A stretch of DNA of 64,000 nt from JAMXLJ01 sp036558745 (GTDB lineage: Bacteria; Actinomycetota; Acidimicrobiia; IMCC26256; JAMXLJ01), in contig DATBEZ010000116.1 of assembly GCA_036558745.1 (NCBI GenBank), forward strand, positions 31,106-95,105. The letters are read 5' to 3'. Below the pieces are notes generated by a model. The model made no database searches, was not told where the DNA came from, and saw only the letters and a list, made by a program, of their open reading frames with translations. Every line of letters begins with the position of its first letter. Position 1 is the first letter of the stretch. This document shows positions 1-8,232 of the stretch, piece by piece. Both the position numbers and the translations under genes were made by a program.

Positions 1-475
1 TGATGTGCGAGACGGTGCGGTGCGCGAGCGCGTGACGGATTGCGTTGTCGACGAGCGTGCCGACGTGCGCGGGCACCATGACGGTGTGGTCGTATTGGGC
101 CACGTCCATGTAGAGCTTGGACAGGTCGACCTCCTGCTGGTAGCCCGTACCGAGCAGCTGGGTCTCCTGCATGCCCGTTATCGCGAGCACGGGCATGTGA
201 TCGAGCTTCGCGTCGTAGAGACCGTTCAGCAGGTGGATGCCGCCGGGTCCCGACGTCGCGAGGCACACGCCGAGGCGCCCGGTGAGCTTCGCGTGCGCGC
301 ACGCCATGAACGCGGCCGCCTCCTCGTGGTGGACGAGGAAGAACCGGATGCGGTCCTGGTGGCGGCGCAGCGCCTCCATGATCCCGTTGATGCCGTCACC
401 GGGGAGCCCGTAGACCGTGTCGACGCCCCAGTCGATCAGCCGCTCGACCAACGTCTCCGCTGCGATCTTCGCCAT
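1..475 (-). CDS. Thiamine pyrophosphate-dependent enzyme (pyruvate oxidase/acetolactate synthase family), C-terminus outside the window
   Basis: Only the first 158 or so residues are present; the frame runs off the left edge. The N-terminal TPP-binding (PYR) domain is clear: it starts MAKIAAETLVERL, continues with VYGLPGDGING, has the HHEEAAAFMA segment that carries the glutamate activating the cofactor, and then ATSGPGG. This arrangement is typical of pyruvate:quinone oxidase, acetolactate synthase and related decarboxylases; the substrate cannot be told from this part. The ATG is preceded by GAGGAGCG. It lies 65 bp downstream of the enolase-superfamily gene on the same strand and is probably the last visible member of the operon that begins near 4494. 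Confidence 0.88.
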   Translation of the reverse strand, partial: MAKIAAETLVERLIDWGVDTVYGLPGDGINGIMEALRRHQDRIRFFLVHHEEAAAFMACAHAKLTGRLGVCLATSGPGGIHLLNGLYDAKLDHMPVLAITGMQETQLLGTGYQQEVDLSKLYMDVAQYDHTVMVPAHVGTLVDNAIRHALAHRTVSHI

Positions 476-540
476 GCTCGCTCCTCGCTCGCTCTCTGTG
501 CGCGACTACCCCGCGGGCCCGTGCCCGCAATCGCGCCGCT

Positions 541-1656
541 TCACCCGCTGCGATAGCGGTCCGCGTCGTCGGCCTTGAGCACGAGCCCGAGGCCGGGGCG
601 ATCGAGCGGGACGGGCAGGGCACCGCCGTCGGGCTCGCACACCCCGTCGAAGAGCAGGTGGTCGGCGCGGACGTGGTCGTGGAAGTACTCGACGTGCTCG
701 AGGTTCTGCACCGCCGCGGCGGGGTGCAGGTGCAGGGACGGTGAGCAGTGGCCGGAGAGCCGGAGCCCGTGCGCCTGCGCGACGGCGGCCACCCGCAGCC
801 ACTCCGTGATGCCCGCGCATCGCGACACGTCGGCCTGGACCACGTCCACGGCGCCCGCGGCACACATGCGCTGGAAGTAGACGAGGTCGTAGCCGTACTC
901 GCCGGCCGCGATGTCGATCGGTGTGAGGCCACGGATCTCGTGCAGACCGTCGAGATCGTCGGACGACACGGGCTCCTCGAACCACGTCACGCCTTCGTCG
1001 GCGAAGCGCGACGCGAGGCGGACCGCCTGCTTGCGTCCGTACGCTCCGTTGGCGTCGACGAAGAGCTCGGCCTGCTCGCCGACCGCCTTGCGCGCGACCG
1101 CGACACGCTCGAGGTCACGCGCCGCGCGAGTCCCCCGGTCGGTCCCGATCTTCATCTTCACGCGCGGGATGCCCATCTCGTGGACCCAGCGTCCGAGTTG
1201 CGACTCGAGCTCGCCGTCGGAGTACGACGTGAAGCCGCCGGACCCGTAGATCGGCACGCGATCGCGCACCGTCCCGAGGAGGCGGGCGAGGGCGACATCG
1301 AGGAGCTTGGCCTTGAGGTCCCACAGCGCGATGTCGACCGCGGCGATGGCCATCGACGTGATGCCGGGCCGGCCCTGGTTCCTGATCGCGCGCACCATCG
1401 CGTCCCACGCACCGGGAACGTCCATCGGATCGCGTCCGAGCACGACGCCGGCCAGCACGTCGCGCACGAGCGTCGCCACCGCGCCGGTCGCGTACGTGAA
1501 GCCGAGACCTCGCGTCCCGTCCGCCTCGACGTGGACGACCACCACGGTCGTGTGGTCCCACTGGAGCGTGCCGTCGGCCTCGGGCCGGTCCGTCGGCACG
1601 TCGTAGGACGCGACATCGACACGATGGATGCCGGCGGCGCATCCTTCGATCGTCAC
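541..1656 (-). CDS. Mandelate racemase/muconate-lactonizing (enolase superfamily) enzyme
   Basis: 371 residues, the usual length of the family. It has the N-terminal capping domain and a barrel with the expected landmarks: a KMKIG segment (the KxK base), DANGAYG (first metal ligand), EEPVSSDD (second ligand), AGEYGYD (third ligand) and GHCSPSLH near the C-terminus. These enzymes abstract a proton alpha to a carboxylate, and many are sugar-acid dehydratases. Neighbouring GMC and gluconate-dehydrogenase-like proteins fit sugar or sugar-acid oxidation, but this is inference. The start is a GTG overlapping the TGA of the GMC gene (GTGA), so translation is probably coupled. Confidence 0.88.
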   Translation of the reverse strand: MTIEGCAAGIHRVDVASYDVPTDRPEADGTLQWDHTTVVVVHVEADGTRGLGFTYATGAVATLVRDVLAGVVLGRDPMDVPGAWDAMVRAIRNQGRPGITSMAIAAVDIALWDLKAKLLDVALARLLGTVRDRVPIYGSGGFTSYSDGELESQLGRWVHEMGIPRVKMKIGTDRGTRAARDLERVAVARKAVGEQAELFVDANGAYGRKQAVRLASRFADEGVTWFEEPVSSDDLDGLHEIRGLTPIDIAAGEYGYDLVYFQRMCAAGAVDVVQADVSRCAGITEWLRVAAVAQAHGLRLSGHCSPSLHLHPAAAVQNLEHVEYFHDHVRADHLLFDGVCEPDGGALPVPLDRPGLGLVLKADDADRYRSG

Positions 1657-3293
1657 GGCGCACGCATCCGGTCAGCGGCGCGCGCGGCGAGAGCCATGAT
1701 CGTCAGTGCCGGGTTCGCGCTCCCCTGCGTCGGGAACACGCTGCCATCGGTGATGTAGAGGTTCGGCACCGCGAACGTGCGCAGGTCACCGTCGACCACA
1801 CCGTGACGCTCGTCGCTCGCCATGCGGCAGCCCCCGACGAGGTGCGCGTCGCGGTCGATGGTGATCGCCTCGTCCGCTCCGGCCGCATGGTGCATATCCT
1901 CCATGACCGACCGGGCGGCAGCCATGAGTGCGCGGTCGTTGTCGCACTGCGTGTAGTCGAAGCGCGCGATCGGCAGACCGTGACGGTCACGCTCGCCGGC
2001 GAGCGTGACCTGGTTCTCATAGCGCGGAAGGAACTCGCACAGCGCTCCGAACGTGGCCCAGTGGACGTAGTCGCGCATGTACTCCCGCAGGACCTCGCCC
2101 CAGTGACCCTGCGCCGCGACGTGCTCGGCCCACACGATCGGCAGCGGGGAGACACACTGGATGGAGAAACCGCGCCGGTACGGCTTCGTCGGGTCGGTCT
2201 CATAGAACTGCTCGCTCGACACCTCGGGCGGTGGTGCCTTGTACTGGCGGATCTCCTCCTCGTAGCGACCGGCGGTCTGTGGGGCGCCCTGCACCATGAG
2301 GTAGTGGCCGACGAGGCCGTGGTCGTTGCACAACCCGTCGGGGAACTGCGACGACGCGCTGTTGAGCAGCAGCCGCGGCGTCTCGATCGAGTAGCCCGCG
2401 ACGGCGACCACACGCGCGCGCTGGCGATGCTCGACGCCGTGGTGGAAGTACGCCACACCGGTTGCCCGGCCGCGCTCGTCGAGCAGCACCTGGCTCACCA
2501 TGCAGTCGGGACGGATCTCGGTACCGTGCGCGAGCGCATCGGGTACGTGGGTGATGAGCGGCGACGCCTTCGCGTTCACCTTGCAGCCCTGGAGGCAGAA
2601 GCCGCGGTAGATGCAGTGGTCGCGGTTGCCGAACCGGCCGTTGCTGATCGCGACCGGCCCGACCCGCACGTCGATCCCGACCTTGCCGGCGCCGCGCACG
2701 AGCGCCATCCCGTTCCCACCGATCGGGTGCGGCGACTGCGGATAGCGATGCGGCCGGCCCCATGGCCACTGCTGGCCCGCGACCGGGAGCTCCTCCTCCA
2801 TCTGTACGTAGTACGGCTCGAGGTCGTCGTAGCCGATCGGCCAGTCGGCGCCGACGCCGTCGAGCGTGAAGGTCTCGAAGTCGGACGGGTGCAGCCGTGG
2901 GGCATAGCCGGCGAAGTGCACCATCGATCCGCCCACGCCGCGGCCGGAGTTGTTGCTGCCGAGCTTCACCGGGTCACCACCGCCGATGACACGCGGCTCG
3001 ATCCAGTAGAGGTGCTGCGAACCCCATTCGTCACTCACCCAGTCACGATCGGGGTCCCACCACGGGCCCGCGTCGAGCACGACGACGCGCCAGCCCTTGC
3101 GCGCCAGGCGTTGCGCGAGTGTCCCGCCACCCGCGCCGCACCCGATCACGACGATGTCGACCTCGTCGTCGGGGTCGTACGTGCGCATGTCGCGCCGCAG
3201 GCCGTGATCGGTGTGCTCGTCGCCGGACGGCAGCAACCATGCCGAGGCGTTCCGGCGCCGCGCCCGCGCCTCCGCACCGAACGAGCGGGTCAT
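1653..3293 (-). CDS. GMC family FAD-dependent oxidoreductase
   Basis: 546 residues. The dinucleotide-binding motif GCGAGGG lies about 45 residues in, a GMC segment GRGVGGSMVHF follows, and the C-terminal half carries VGGCRMA and then GSANPALTIMALAARAAD, which hold the histidine and asparagine of the GMC active site. GMC enzymes oxidise alcohols or sugars with FAD. The start was set at 3293 because its ATG overlaps the TGA of the subunit-3-like gene by four bases (ATGA); a shorter form beginning at 3188 would drop a conserved-looking arginine-rich leader. Pairing with a subunit-3 protein suggests a membrane-associated dehydrogenase resembling gluconate 2-dehydrogenase. I see no Tat or Sec signal on this subunit. 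Confidence 0.9.
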   Translation of the reverse strand: MTRSFGAEARARRRNASAWLLPSGDEHTDHGLRRDMRTYDPDDEVDIVVIGCGAGGGTLAQRLARKGWRVVVLDAGPWWDPDRDWVSDEWGSQHLYWIEPRVIGGGDPVKLGSNNSGRGVGGSMVHFAGYAPRLHPSDFETFTLDGVGADWPIGYDDLEPYYVQMEEELPVAGQQWPWGRPHRYPQSPHPIGGNGMALVRGAGKVGIDVRVGPVAISNGRFGNRDHCIYRGFCLQGCKVNAKASPLITHVPDALAHGTEIRPDCMVSQVLLDERGRATGVAYFHHGVEHRQRARVVAVAGYSIETPRLLLNSASSQFPDGLCNDHGLVGHYLMVQGAPQTAGRYEEEIRQYKAPPPEVSSEQFYETDPTKPYRRGFSIQCVSPLPIVWAEHVAAQGHWGEVLREYMRDYVHWATFGALCEFLPRYENQVTLAGERDRHGLPIARFDYTQCDNDRALMAAARSVMEDMHHAAGADEAITIDRDAHLVGGCRMASDERHGVVDGDLRTFAVPNLYITDGSVFPTQGSANPALTIMALAARAADRMRAP

Positions 3294-4036
3294 GACCCCG
3301 CTCGCGCTTGGCGATCGTGTGATGCCTCCTCGGAGCCCTCGGAGCCCGCGGGTCGCGGCCCACCCGGCTCGGGAGGCGGCGCCTCGTGGGCGCGTCGCGC
3401 GGTTTCCGCCCGCTCGACCCACGGGACCGGATCCTCTGCGTCACGCTCGGGTCGTTCCCAGCGCTCGCGCTTGTCGATGCCGAGGTTCTCGTAGCCGCGC
3501 GGGTACGCGGGACCGCCGAAGCCGATCTCGTTCCAGGCCCAGGGGTGCGAGTAGAACGCCGCGCACGCGTAACGCATCCACAGGTCGAAGACGTGCTTGG
3601 CCGGAAGCCCCTCCCACTCCCCGTCGGCGTCCTGCACCGCGTCGACGACGTCTTTCTGCGCGGTGCTGTCGAGACGGCAGAACGATCGACCGTGGCGAGC
3701 GCGTGCGTCGCGGTCGAGCGCGCGCAGCGACCGTCGCCACGCGTCACCGTCCTCGGGCATGTCGGCGTAGCGCCAGCCGTCACCGACACCGGCCGCGAGC
3801 CGCGCGTCGATCATCTCGAACACGGGCACGCGCGGCTCCTGCTCCTGGGCGAGGATCCGATCGAGCAGCGCGCGGGCGCACGCCTCCTCCTCGGCGCCGA
3901 AGAACGCAGGCGCGTGCAGCGGCCCGAGCCGGGCGAGCACCACCGCCCGGGTCTCGTCGTCCCAGGTGCGGACCTGCTCCAGCACGTCGAACCCCTCGAA
4001 GCGGCCGCGGCCGCCCGGCGTCGTCCCGGTGCTCAC
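3290..4036 (-). CDS. Gluconate 2-dehydrogenase subunit 3-like protein
   Basis: 248 residues from the GTG at 4036. The sequence is rich in Trp, Asp and Arg, with conserved-looking segments LPAKHVFDLWMRYACAAFY, HPWAWNEIGFGGP and PRGYENLGID, which match the small partner of membrane gluconate-type dehydrogenases. It lacks an obvious signal peptide or membrane helix. The GTG overlaps the stop of the upstream membrane protein (GTGA) and its own TGA overlaps the GMC start (ATGA), so all three are likely made in equal amounts as one complex. A longer reading to 4336 is open but adds arginine-rich sequence antisense to the membrane-protein gene and was discarded. Confidence 0.8.
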   Translation of the reverse strand: MSTGTTPGGRGRFEGFDVLEQVRTWDDETRAVVLARLGPLHAPAFFGAEEEACARALLDRILAQEQEPRVPVFEMIDARLAAGVGDGWRYADMPEDGDAWRRSLRALDRDARARHGRSFCRLDSTAQKDVVDAVQDADGEWEGLPAKHVFDLWMRYACAAFYSHPWAWNEIGFGGPAYPRGYENLGIDKRERWERPERDAEDPVPWVERAETARRAHEAPPPEPGGPRPAGSEGSEEASHDRQARAGS

Positions 4037-4494
4037 CGTGGGCGCCACGCGCGGAACCGCTCCCGCCGCAGCACCGACGCGACGAGCCCCATGCCGCCGA
4101 CGAGTGCGAACAGGAGCGGCGCGAACACGGGCGGTCCCATCTCCGCGTTGTAGCGGGCGAGCCGCCACCCGCCCGGTCGTTGTGCGATGCCCCGCAGGTG
4201 CAGGTACTGACCCTGGGTGCTGTTCAGGATGACGAGCAGCGACACGAATGGCAGCACCTGCTTCGCGGCCCGCCGGTTGAAGACGCCCGCGATGCCCGCC
4301 GCGCTCAACACCGGCGTCAGCGCCACCGGCCACCACATGACCTTGTTGCCGAAGCTGGCCCGGTCGTGCTCGAGGTAGATCTCCGCCCCGGTGACCAGCG
4401 CGCCGAGGGCGGTGAGACCTGCGAGCGAGCGCTCGAAGCGCCCGTGCTCGATGTCGCGGAGGAACTGCTCGAGGGCGCGATCCCGGTGTCTCAT
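4033..4494 (-). CDS. Four-helix integral membrane protein of the GMC operon
   Basis: 153 residues with four hydrophobic segments (about residues 23-40, 50-70, 80-95 and 120-143), separated by short charged loops. It has no motif I can assign. As first gene of the cluster, with a GTGA overlap to the subunit-3-like gene, it may be the membrane anchor or quinone-side partner of the GMC dehydrogenase; this rests on context only. The start ATG at 4494 begins MRHRDRALEQFL, and no better upstream start exists before arginine-rich non-coding sequence. Confidence 0.72.
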   Translation of the reverse strand: MRHRDRALEQFLRDIEHGRFERSLAGLTALGALVTGAEIYLEHDRASFGNKVMWWPVALTPVLSAAGIAGVFNRRAAKQVLPFVSLLVILNSTQGQYLHLRGIAQRPGGWRLARYNAEMGPPVFAPLLFALVGGMGLVASVLRRERFRAWRPR

Positions 4495-4758
4495 CGTCAA
4501 GCGATATACCCTCTCACGGCCGGGGGAGCACCTCCCGCTCTGCCGCGAGGCCGGAGCTCCTCGCTCGCCACCGCGTCGCCGATCTCCATGCGGCGTCGCT
4601 GCCCACGACGGCGACCGCGGCAAACCTGCCCGGCCGGGTGATGTGCGCGACGGTGTGACAGGCGCCGAAGTGCGCCCGTGGGCACACCGCGGGTGGGATC
4701 GGATCGCTCGGGGTACGACAGATTCGACCCGATTCGACGCGGTAGGTGTGCAGCTCCC

Positions 4759-5700
4759 GTGACCCCCCTGACGACGCCGAGGCGGATGCCCGCGGACGGA
4801 CGCTTCCGGCACGAGGCCCTGCTCTACGCGGGGGACGACGACTTCGCCGCACGGGTCGGCAGCTTCGTCGTCGACGGGCTCGCGCGAGACGAGCCGGTCC
4901 TGGTTCTGGTCGAGGCGCGCAAGCACCGACTGCTGCGGGATGCGCTCGGCGCGGACGCGACGCGGGTGACGTTCGCGGACATGACCGACGTCGGCCACAA
5001 CCCGGCGCGGATCATCCCCGCGTGGACGTCGTTCGTGCGCGACACCACGCGGGAGGGGCGACGGGCGCGCGGCGTCGGCGAGCCGGTCTGGCCCGGGCGC
5101 TCGCCCGAGGAGCTCGTCGAGTGCCACATCCACGAGTCGCTCATCAACCGCGCGTTCGCAGGCGCGGCCATGTCGCTCGTGTGCCCGTACGACGTCGGCG
5201 CGCTCGATCCCTCGGCGGTCGACGAGGCCCGGCGGAACCACCCGCACGTGGTCGGCGCCGGCGGTCGCGTCACGAGCGAGGAGTACACCCTCGACGGTGC
5301 ACCCGGACCGCTCGCGGCACCGCCTCGCAACGCGGCGCGCTTCGACTACGACGCCTCGCAGCTGCGCGCACTACGCGACTTCGTGGGCGTCCGTGCCGAG
5401 GCATCACACGTGTCGTTGCGCGCGCGAGAGACACTCGTCTGGGTGGCGAACGAGCTGGCGACGAACAGCATCCGTCACGGCGGTGGCGCCGGCAGCCTCA
5501 CGCTCTGGCGGAGCGGCGATCGCGTCGTGTGCGAGGTGACCGACCGGGGCTGGATCCGCGACCCGCTGGTCGGACGCGTGGAACCGGCCGAGGAACGCGA
5601 GAGCGGTCGCGGCGTCTGGCTCGCGAACCAGCTCTGCGACCTCGTGCAGATCCGCACCACACCGAACGGGACCACGGTGCGCGTCCATCTCGCGGGCTGA
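4759..5700 (+). CDS. MEDS-domain and histidine-kinase-type ATPase regulator (RsbA-like anti-sigma regulator)
   Basis: 313 residues from the GTG at 4759. The N-terminal 180 residues (FRHEALLYAGDDDFAARV onward) resemble the MEDS domain of DcmR/RsbA-type sensors. The C-terminal 110 residues are a HATPase_c module with an N box (WVANELATNSIRHG), a G1 motif (EVTDRGWIRDP) and a G2-like stretch (ESGRGVWLANQLCD). The protein lacks a phospho-accepting His/dimerisation domain. Such proteins act in the cytoplasm as serine kinases or anti-sigma factors in general-stress control. An ATG at 4789 is an alternative start. It is divergent from the GMC operon across 264 bp containing GATTCGAC twice at a 10-bp step (4721 and 4731). 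Confidence 0.8.
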   Translation: MTPLTTPRRMPADGRFRHEALLYAGDDDFAARVGSFVVDGLARDEPVLVLVEARKHRLLRDALGADATRVTFADMTDVGHNPARIIPAWTSFVRDTTREGRRARGVGEPVWPGRSPEELVECHIHESLINRAFAGAAMSLVCPYDVGALDPSAVDEARRNHPHVVGAGGRVTSEEYTLDGAPGPLAAPPRNAARFDYDASQLRALRDFVGVRAEASHVSLRARETLVWVANELATNSIRHGGGAGSLTLWRSGDRVVCEVTDRGWIRDPLVGRVEPAEERESGRGVWLANQLCDLVQIRTTPNGTTVRVHLAG

Positions 5701-5742
5701 GCTCGCGCGAGCGCGTGCCGGCGCTGGTCCGGAAGGAGCGAC

Positions 5743-6012
5743 ATGGCGACCCAGAAGCAGCGTCAGGCGGCGAAGCGCAACGTCCGGAAGGCGATCGGCG
5801 CGGCGAAGAAGTCGCGCACGATTGCGCACATGCCGAAGAAGACTCGCACCGCGCTCGGGAAGCAGGGTGCGGCCGTGGCCGCTCGGAAGCGGCGCGGTGG
5901 ATCCACTCCCAAGACCCGGAGCGAGCTCTACGCGGAGGCGCAGCGCAAGAACATCCCGGGCCGTTCCAAGATGGGACGCGCCGAGCTCGCGCGGGCGCTG
6001 GGTCACAAGTAG
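5743..6012 (+). CDS. Small, highly basic protein with a Rho-N/SAP-like C-terminal helix pair
   Basis: 89 residues, roughly one third Lys or Arg. The N-terminal two thirds are a low-complexity Lys/Arg/Ala stretch (RQAAKRNVRKAIGAAKKSR); the last 30 residues (KTRSELYAEAQRKNIPGRSK then MGRAELARAL) look like the short helix-extended-helix motif of SAP or Rho N-terminal domains. A nucleic-acid-binding, histone-like role is likely. Similar small proteins are often labelled plasmid stabilisation protein without functional evidence. A strong GGAAGGAG ribosome site lies just before the ATG. It follows the RsbA-like gene by 42 bp and may be co-transcribed. Confidence 0.75.
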   Translation: MATQKQRQAAKRNVRKAIGAAKKSRTIAHMPKKTRTALGKQGAAVAARKRRGGSTPKTRSELYAEAQRKNIPGRSKMGRAELARALGHK

Positions 6013-6098
6013 CGCCCCGCATCGATCGCCCAGGCAGCGTCCGCGGCGGAAGGAGTCGGCGCTCAGCCGGTCGTGAACCCATCCTGCGTCTCGCGCCG

Positions 6099-6578
6099 TC
6101 AGCCGTCGCCTTCGGCGTACGCCCGCGCCCGGCGCTCGAGCTCTTCGGGGTCGACGTCTTCGACGTGGGTGCTGAGCATCCACTGGTGCCCGAACGGATC
6201 GCGCACCCGACCACCGCGATCGCCGTAGAACTGGTCGGCGAGCGGATAGATCACCTCACAGCCGGCGGCGACCGCACGCTCCCACCACGCGTCCACGTCG
6301 GGCACGGCCAGCGACATGATCGCCGTGACTCCGCCCCCGGCCGACCCGGGGCTCACACCGTTGCCGTCGCTGCCTTCGTCGGTGAGGTAGACGACGGAGT
6401 CGCCGATGCGGATCTCGGAGTGCACGACCTGGCCGTCCGGCATGCGGAACGGCTCCGCGAGCACCTCGGCACCGAACGCTTCCTGGTAGAAGCGGATCGC
6501 GGCTGCCGCGTCCTTCATCACGAGGCGCGGCGTCAGCGTGTGCATTTGCTCGGGGACCGGCTGGACGTCTGGCGACAT
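6099..6578 (-). CDS. VOC (glyoxalase/bleomycin-resistance fold) family protein, PhnB-like
   Basis: 159 residues from the ATG at 6578, which sits behind a near-perfect GGAAGGAGG. The sequence LTPRLVMKDAAAAIRFYQEA is the first beta-alpha unit, followed by HSEIRIGDSVVYLTDE and, in the second half, YPLADQFYGDRGGRVRDP and then FGHQW, which is typical of PhnB-like VOC proteins. Substrates of this subgroup are mostly unknown. The frame extends upstream to 6659, but that part is out of character and lacks a ribosome site. Confidence 0.85.
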   Translation of the reverse strand: MSPDVQPVPEQMHTLTPRLVMKDAAAAIRFYQEAFGAEVLAEPFRMPDGQVVHSEIRIGDSVVYLTDEGSDGNGVSPGSAGGGVTAIMSLAVPDVDAWWERAVAAGCEVIYPLADQFYGDRGGRVRDPFGHQWMLSTHVEDVDPEELERRARAYAEGDG

Positions 6579-6671
6579 CGCATGCCCTCCTTCCCGCGTG
6601 GGGACGATCTCCTGCCCGTATTGCAGGAAATCGTCCCAACCGCGCGGTGGAAGGCGCAACTGCGCATGTGC

Positions 6672-7814
6672 TCAGACCGGCGTCAGCACGAGGCCGCTGC
6701 GCCCGGCCGCGACGAGCACGTGCTCGACCCCGCTCACCTGGTTCGCCGCGCTGCCGCGCACCTGCCGCACACCCTCGATGACGTTGTTCACGCCGTGGAT
6801 GTACCCCTCGCCGAGGAGACCGCCGTTCGGGTTCACCGGCAGCGTCCCGTCCAGCCCGATGTTGCCGTCGGCGATGAAGTCGCGCGCTTCGCCCCGGCCG
6901 CAGAAGCCGTACGCCTCGAGCTGGAGGAAGACGATCGGGCTCATGTTCTCGTAGATCATCGCCACGTCGACGTCGTCGGGCCCGATGCCCGACGCTTCCC
7001 AGAGCTGGCGCGCGACGAAGCGCGCCTCGGGGAAGTCGCTGAGGTCCTGGTGGTAGTAGTTGTACTGGACGCTCCCGTCGATGAGGTGACCGTCGGCCGC
7101 GGCGGCGACGCGCACCGCCGGACGCGGGAGATCCGCGGCGCGGTCGGCCCGGGTCACGACGAGCGCGGCGCCGCCGTCGCTCTCCTGGCACATGTCGAGG
7201 AGGCGCAGGATCGGTTCGACGATCCAGCGCGACGCCTGATGCTCGGCGAGTGTGATCGGCCGCCCGTAGAACCACGCGTTCGGGTTCGTCGCCGCGTGCT
7301 TGCGCGCGATCACGCTGTAACGGCCGAAGTCCTCGTTCGTCAGCCCGTACTCGTACATGTAGCGCTGGAATTGCAGCGCGTACGTCTTCGCCGGCGTGTC
7401 GACCCCGAACGGCAGGTACCAGTTCAGGCCCGGGACGCTCTGGCGCGCGTTGGGCTGACCGAAGCGCCGGCCCGAGCGCTCGTTGAACGCGCGATAGAGC
7501 AGGACCGTGTCGGCGACGCCGGCGGTGACGGCCGTGGCAGCATGCTGGACCATCGTGTTGGAGCCCGGGCCTCCGTGCGGTGTGCGTGACCAGTAGCGCA
7601 GCTCGGGGATCCCGAGGCACCGCATCAGCAGCAGCTCGTCGTTGTGGTCGAGGGTGAACGTCACCATCCCGTCCACGTCCGCCGGTGTCATCCCGGCGTC
7701 GTCGATCGCCGCGCTCGCCGCCTCGGCGGCCAGCTGGAGCTCGCTGCGGCCCGACTCCTTCGAGTACTCGGTGTGCCCGATGCCCGCGATCACGACGTCG
7801 TCGAAGCGGGCCAC
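6672..7814 (-). CDS. Thiolase-like protein (SCP2/Ltp2 lipid-transfer type)
   Basis: 380 residues from a GTG at 7814. The fold is thiolase-like: IAGIGHTEYSKESGRSE, GMTPADVDGMVTF, NTMVQHAATAVTAGVADTVLL, and a C-terminal half with ESDGGAALVVTRA and NPNGGLLGEGYIHG. It belongs with the non-decarboxylating lipid-transfer proteins such as Ltp2, whose known members work with a DUF35 partner as aldolases that shorten side chains of acyl-CoA esters. The DUF35 gene ends one base before this start, which supports that pairing. The exact substrate is unknown; a plain thiolase function is less likely. Confidence 0.85.
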   Translation of the reverse strand: MARFDDVVIAGIGHTEYSKESGRSELQLAAEAASAAIDDAGMTPADVDGMVTFTLDHNDELLLMRCLGIPELRYWSRTPHGGPGSNTMVQHAATAVTAGVADTVLLYRAFNERSGRRFGQPNARQSVPGLNWYLPFGVDTPAKTYALQFQRYMYEYGLTNEDFGRYSVIARKHAATNPNAWFYGRPITLAEHQASRWIVEPILRLLDMCQESDGGAALVVTRADRAADLPRPAVRVAAAADGHLIDGSVQYNYYHQDLSDFPEARFVARQLWEASGIGPDDVDVAMIYENMSPIVFLQLEAYGFCGRGEARDFIADGNIGLDGTLPVNPNGGLLGEGYIHGVNNVIEGVRQVRGSAANQVSGVEHVLVAAGRSGLVLTPV

Positions 7815-7815
7815 G

Positions 7816-8223
7816 TCAGCGCACCCGCTCCGACGGCGCCGGACGGAACTGGGGCAGCACGATGCCGCCGTAGTCGACGAACGTGAGCTCGACCGGCATG
7901 TCGTTACGGACGTCGACCGCGTCGACGTCGACCAGGTTGGTCACGAGCCGGACGTGTTCGGCCAGCTCGACGAGCGCGGCGATGCGCGGTCGCGCGTCGG
8001 GCTCGGTCGGATGGCGCGACACGAGCCACGTGTAGACGGTGCCCCGCCCGCTCGCCTCGTGCGTCTCCCACCGCAACGATCGACAGCGCGGGCACATGGG
8101 CCCCGGAGGATGACGTAGCGCACCGCAATCGGCGCACGACTGCAACAACAGCTTGCGCTGCGCGACGCCGTCCCAGAAGTACGCGTCGTCGGCGTCGGGA
8201 ACGGGCGGGATGACGGGCGGCAC
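7816..8223 (-). CDS. DUF35 zinc-ribbon/OB-fold protein, partner of the thiolase-like protein
   Basis: 135 residues. Near residues 30-49 it has a zinc ribbon made of two CxxC pairs (CADC and CPRC), followed by the OB-fold segment GRGTVYTWLVSRHPTEP and a C-terminal strand-rich part (VELTFVDYGGIVLPQF). DUF35 proteins bind acyl-CoA and form obligate complexes with thiolase-fold enzymes in steroid side-chain degradation. The gene ends 1 bp before the thiolase-like start and begins 9 bp after the CoA-transferase stop, so it is part of the same operon. Confidence 0.88.
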   Translation of the reverse strand: MPPVIPPVPDADDAYFWDGVAQRKLLLQSCADCGALRHPPGPMCPRCRSLRWETHEASGRGTVYTWLVSRHPTEPDARPRIAALVELAEHVRLVTNLVDVDAVDVRNDMPVELTFVDYGGIVLPQFRPAPSERVR

Positions 8224-8232
8224 GAGGAGACG

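Noticed and set aside
4746..7589. A 947-residue open frame on the plus strand
   Set aside because: It overlaps several well-supported genes on both strands and consists mostly of Arg/Ala/Gly sequence.
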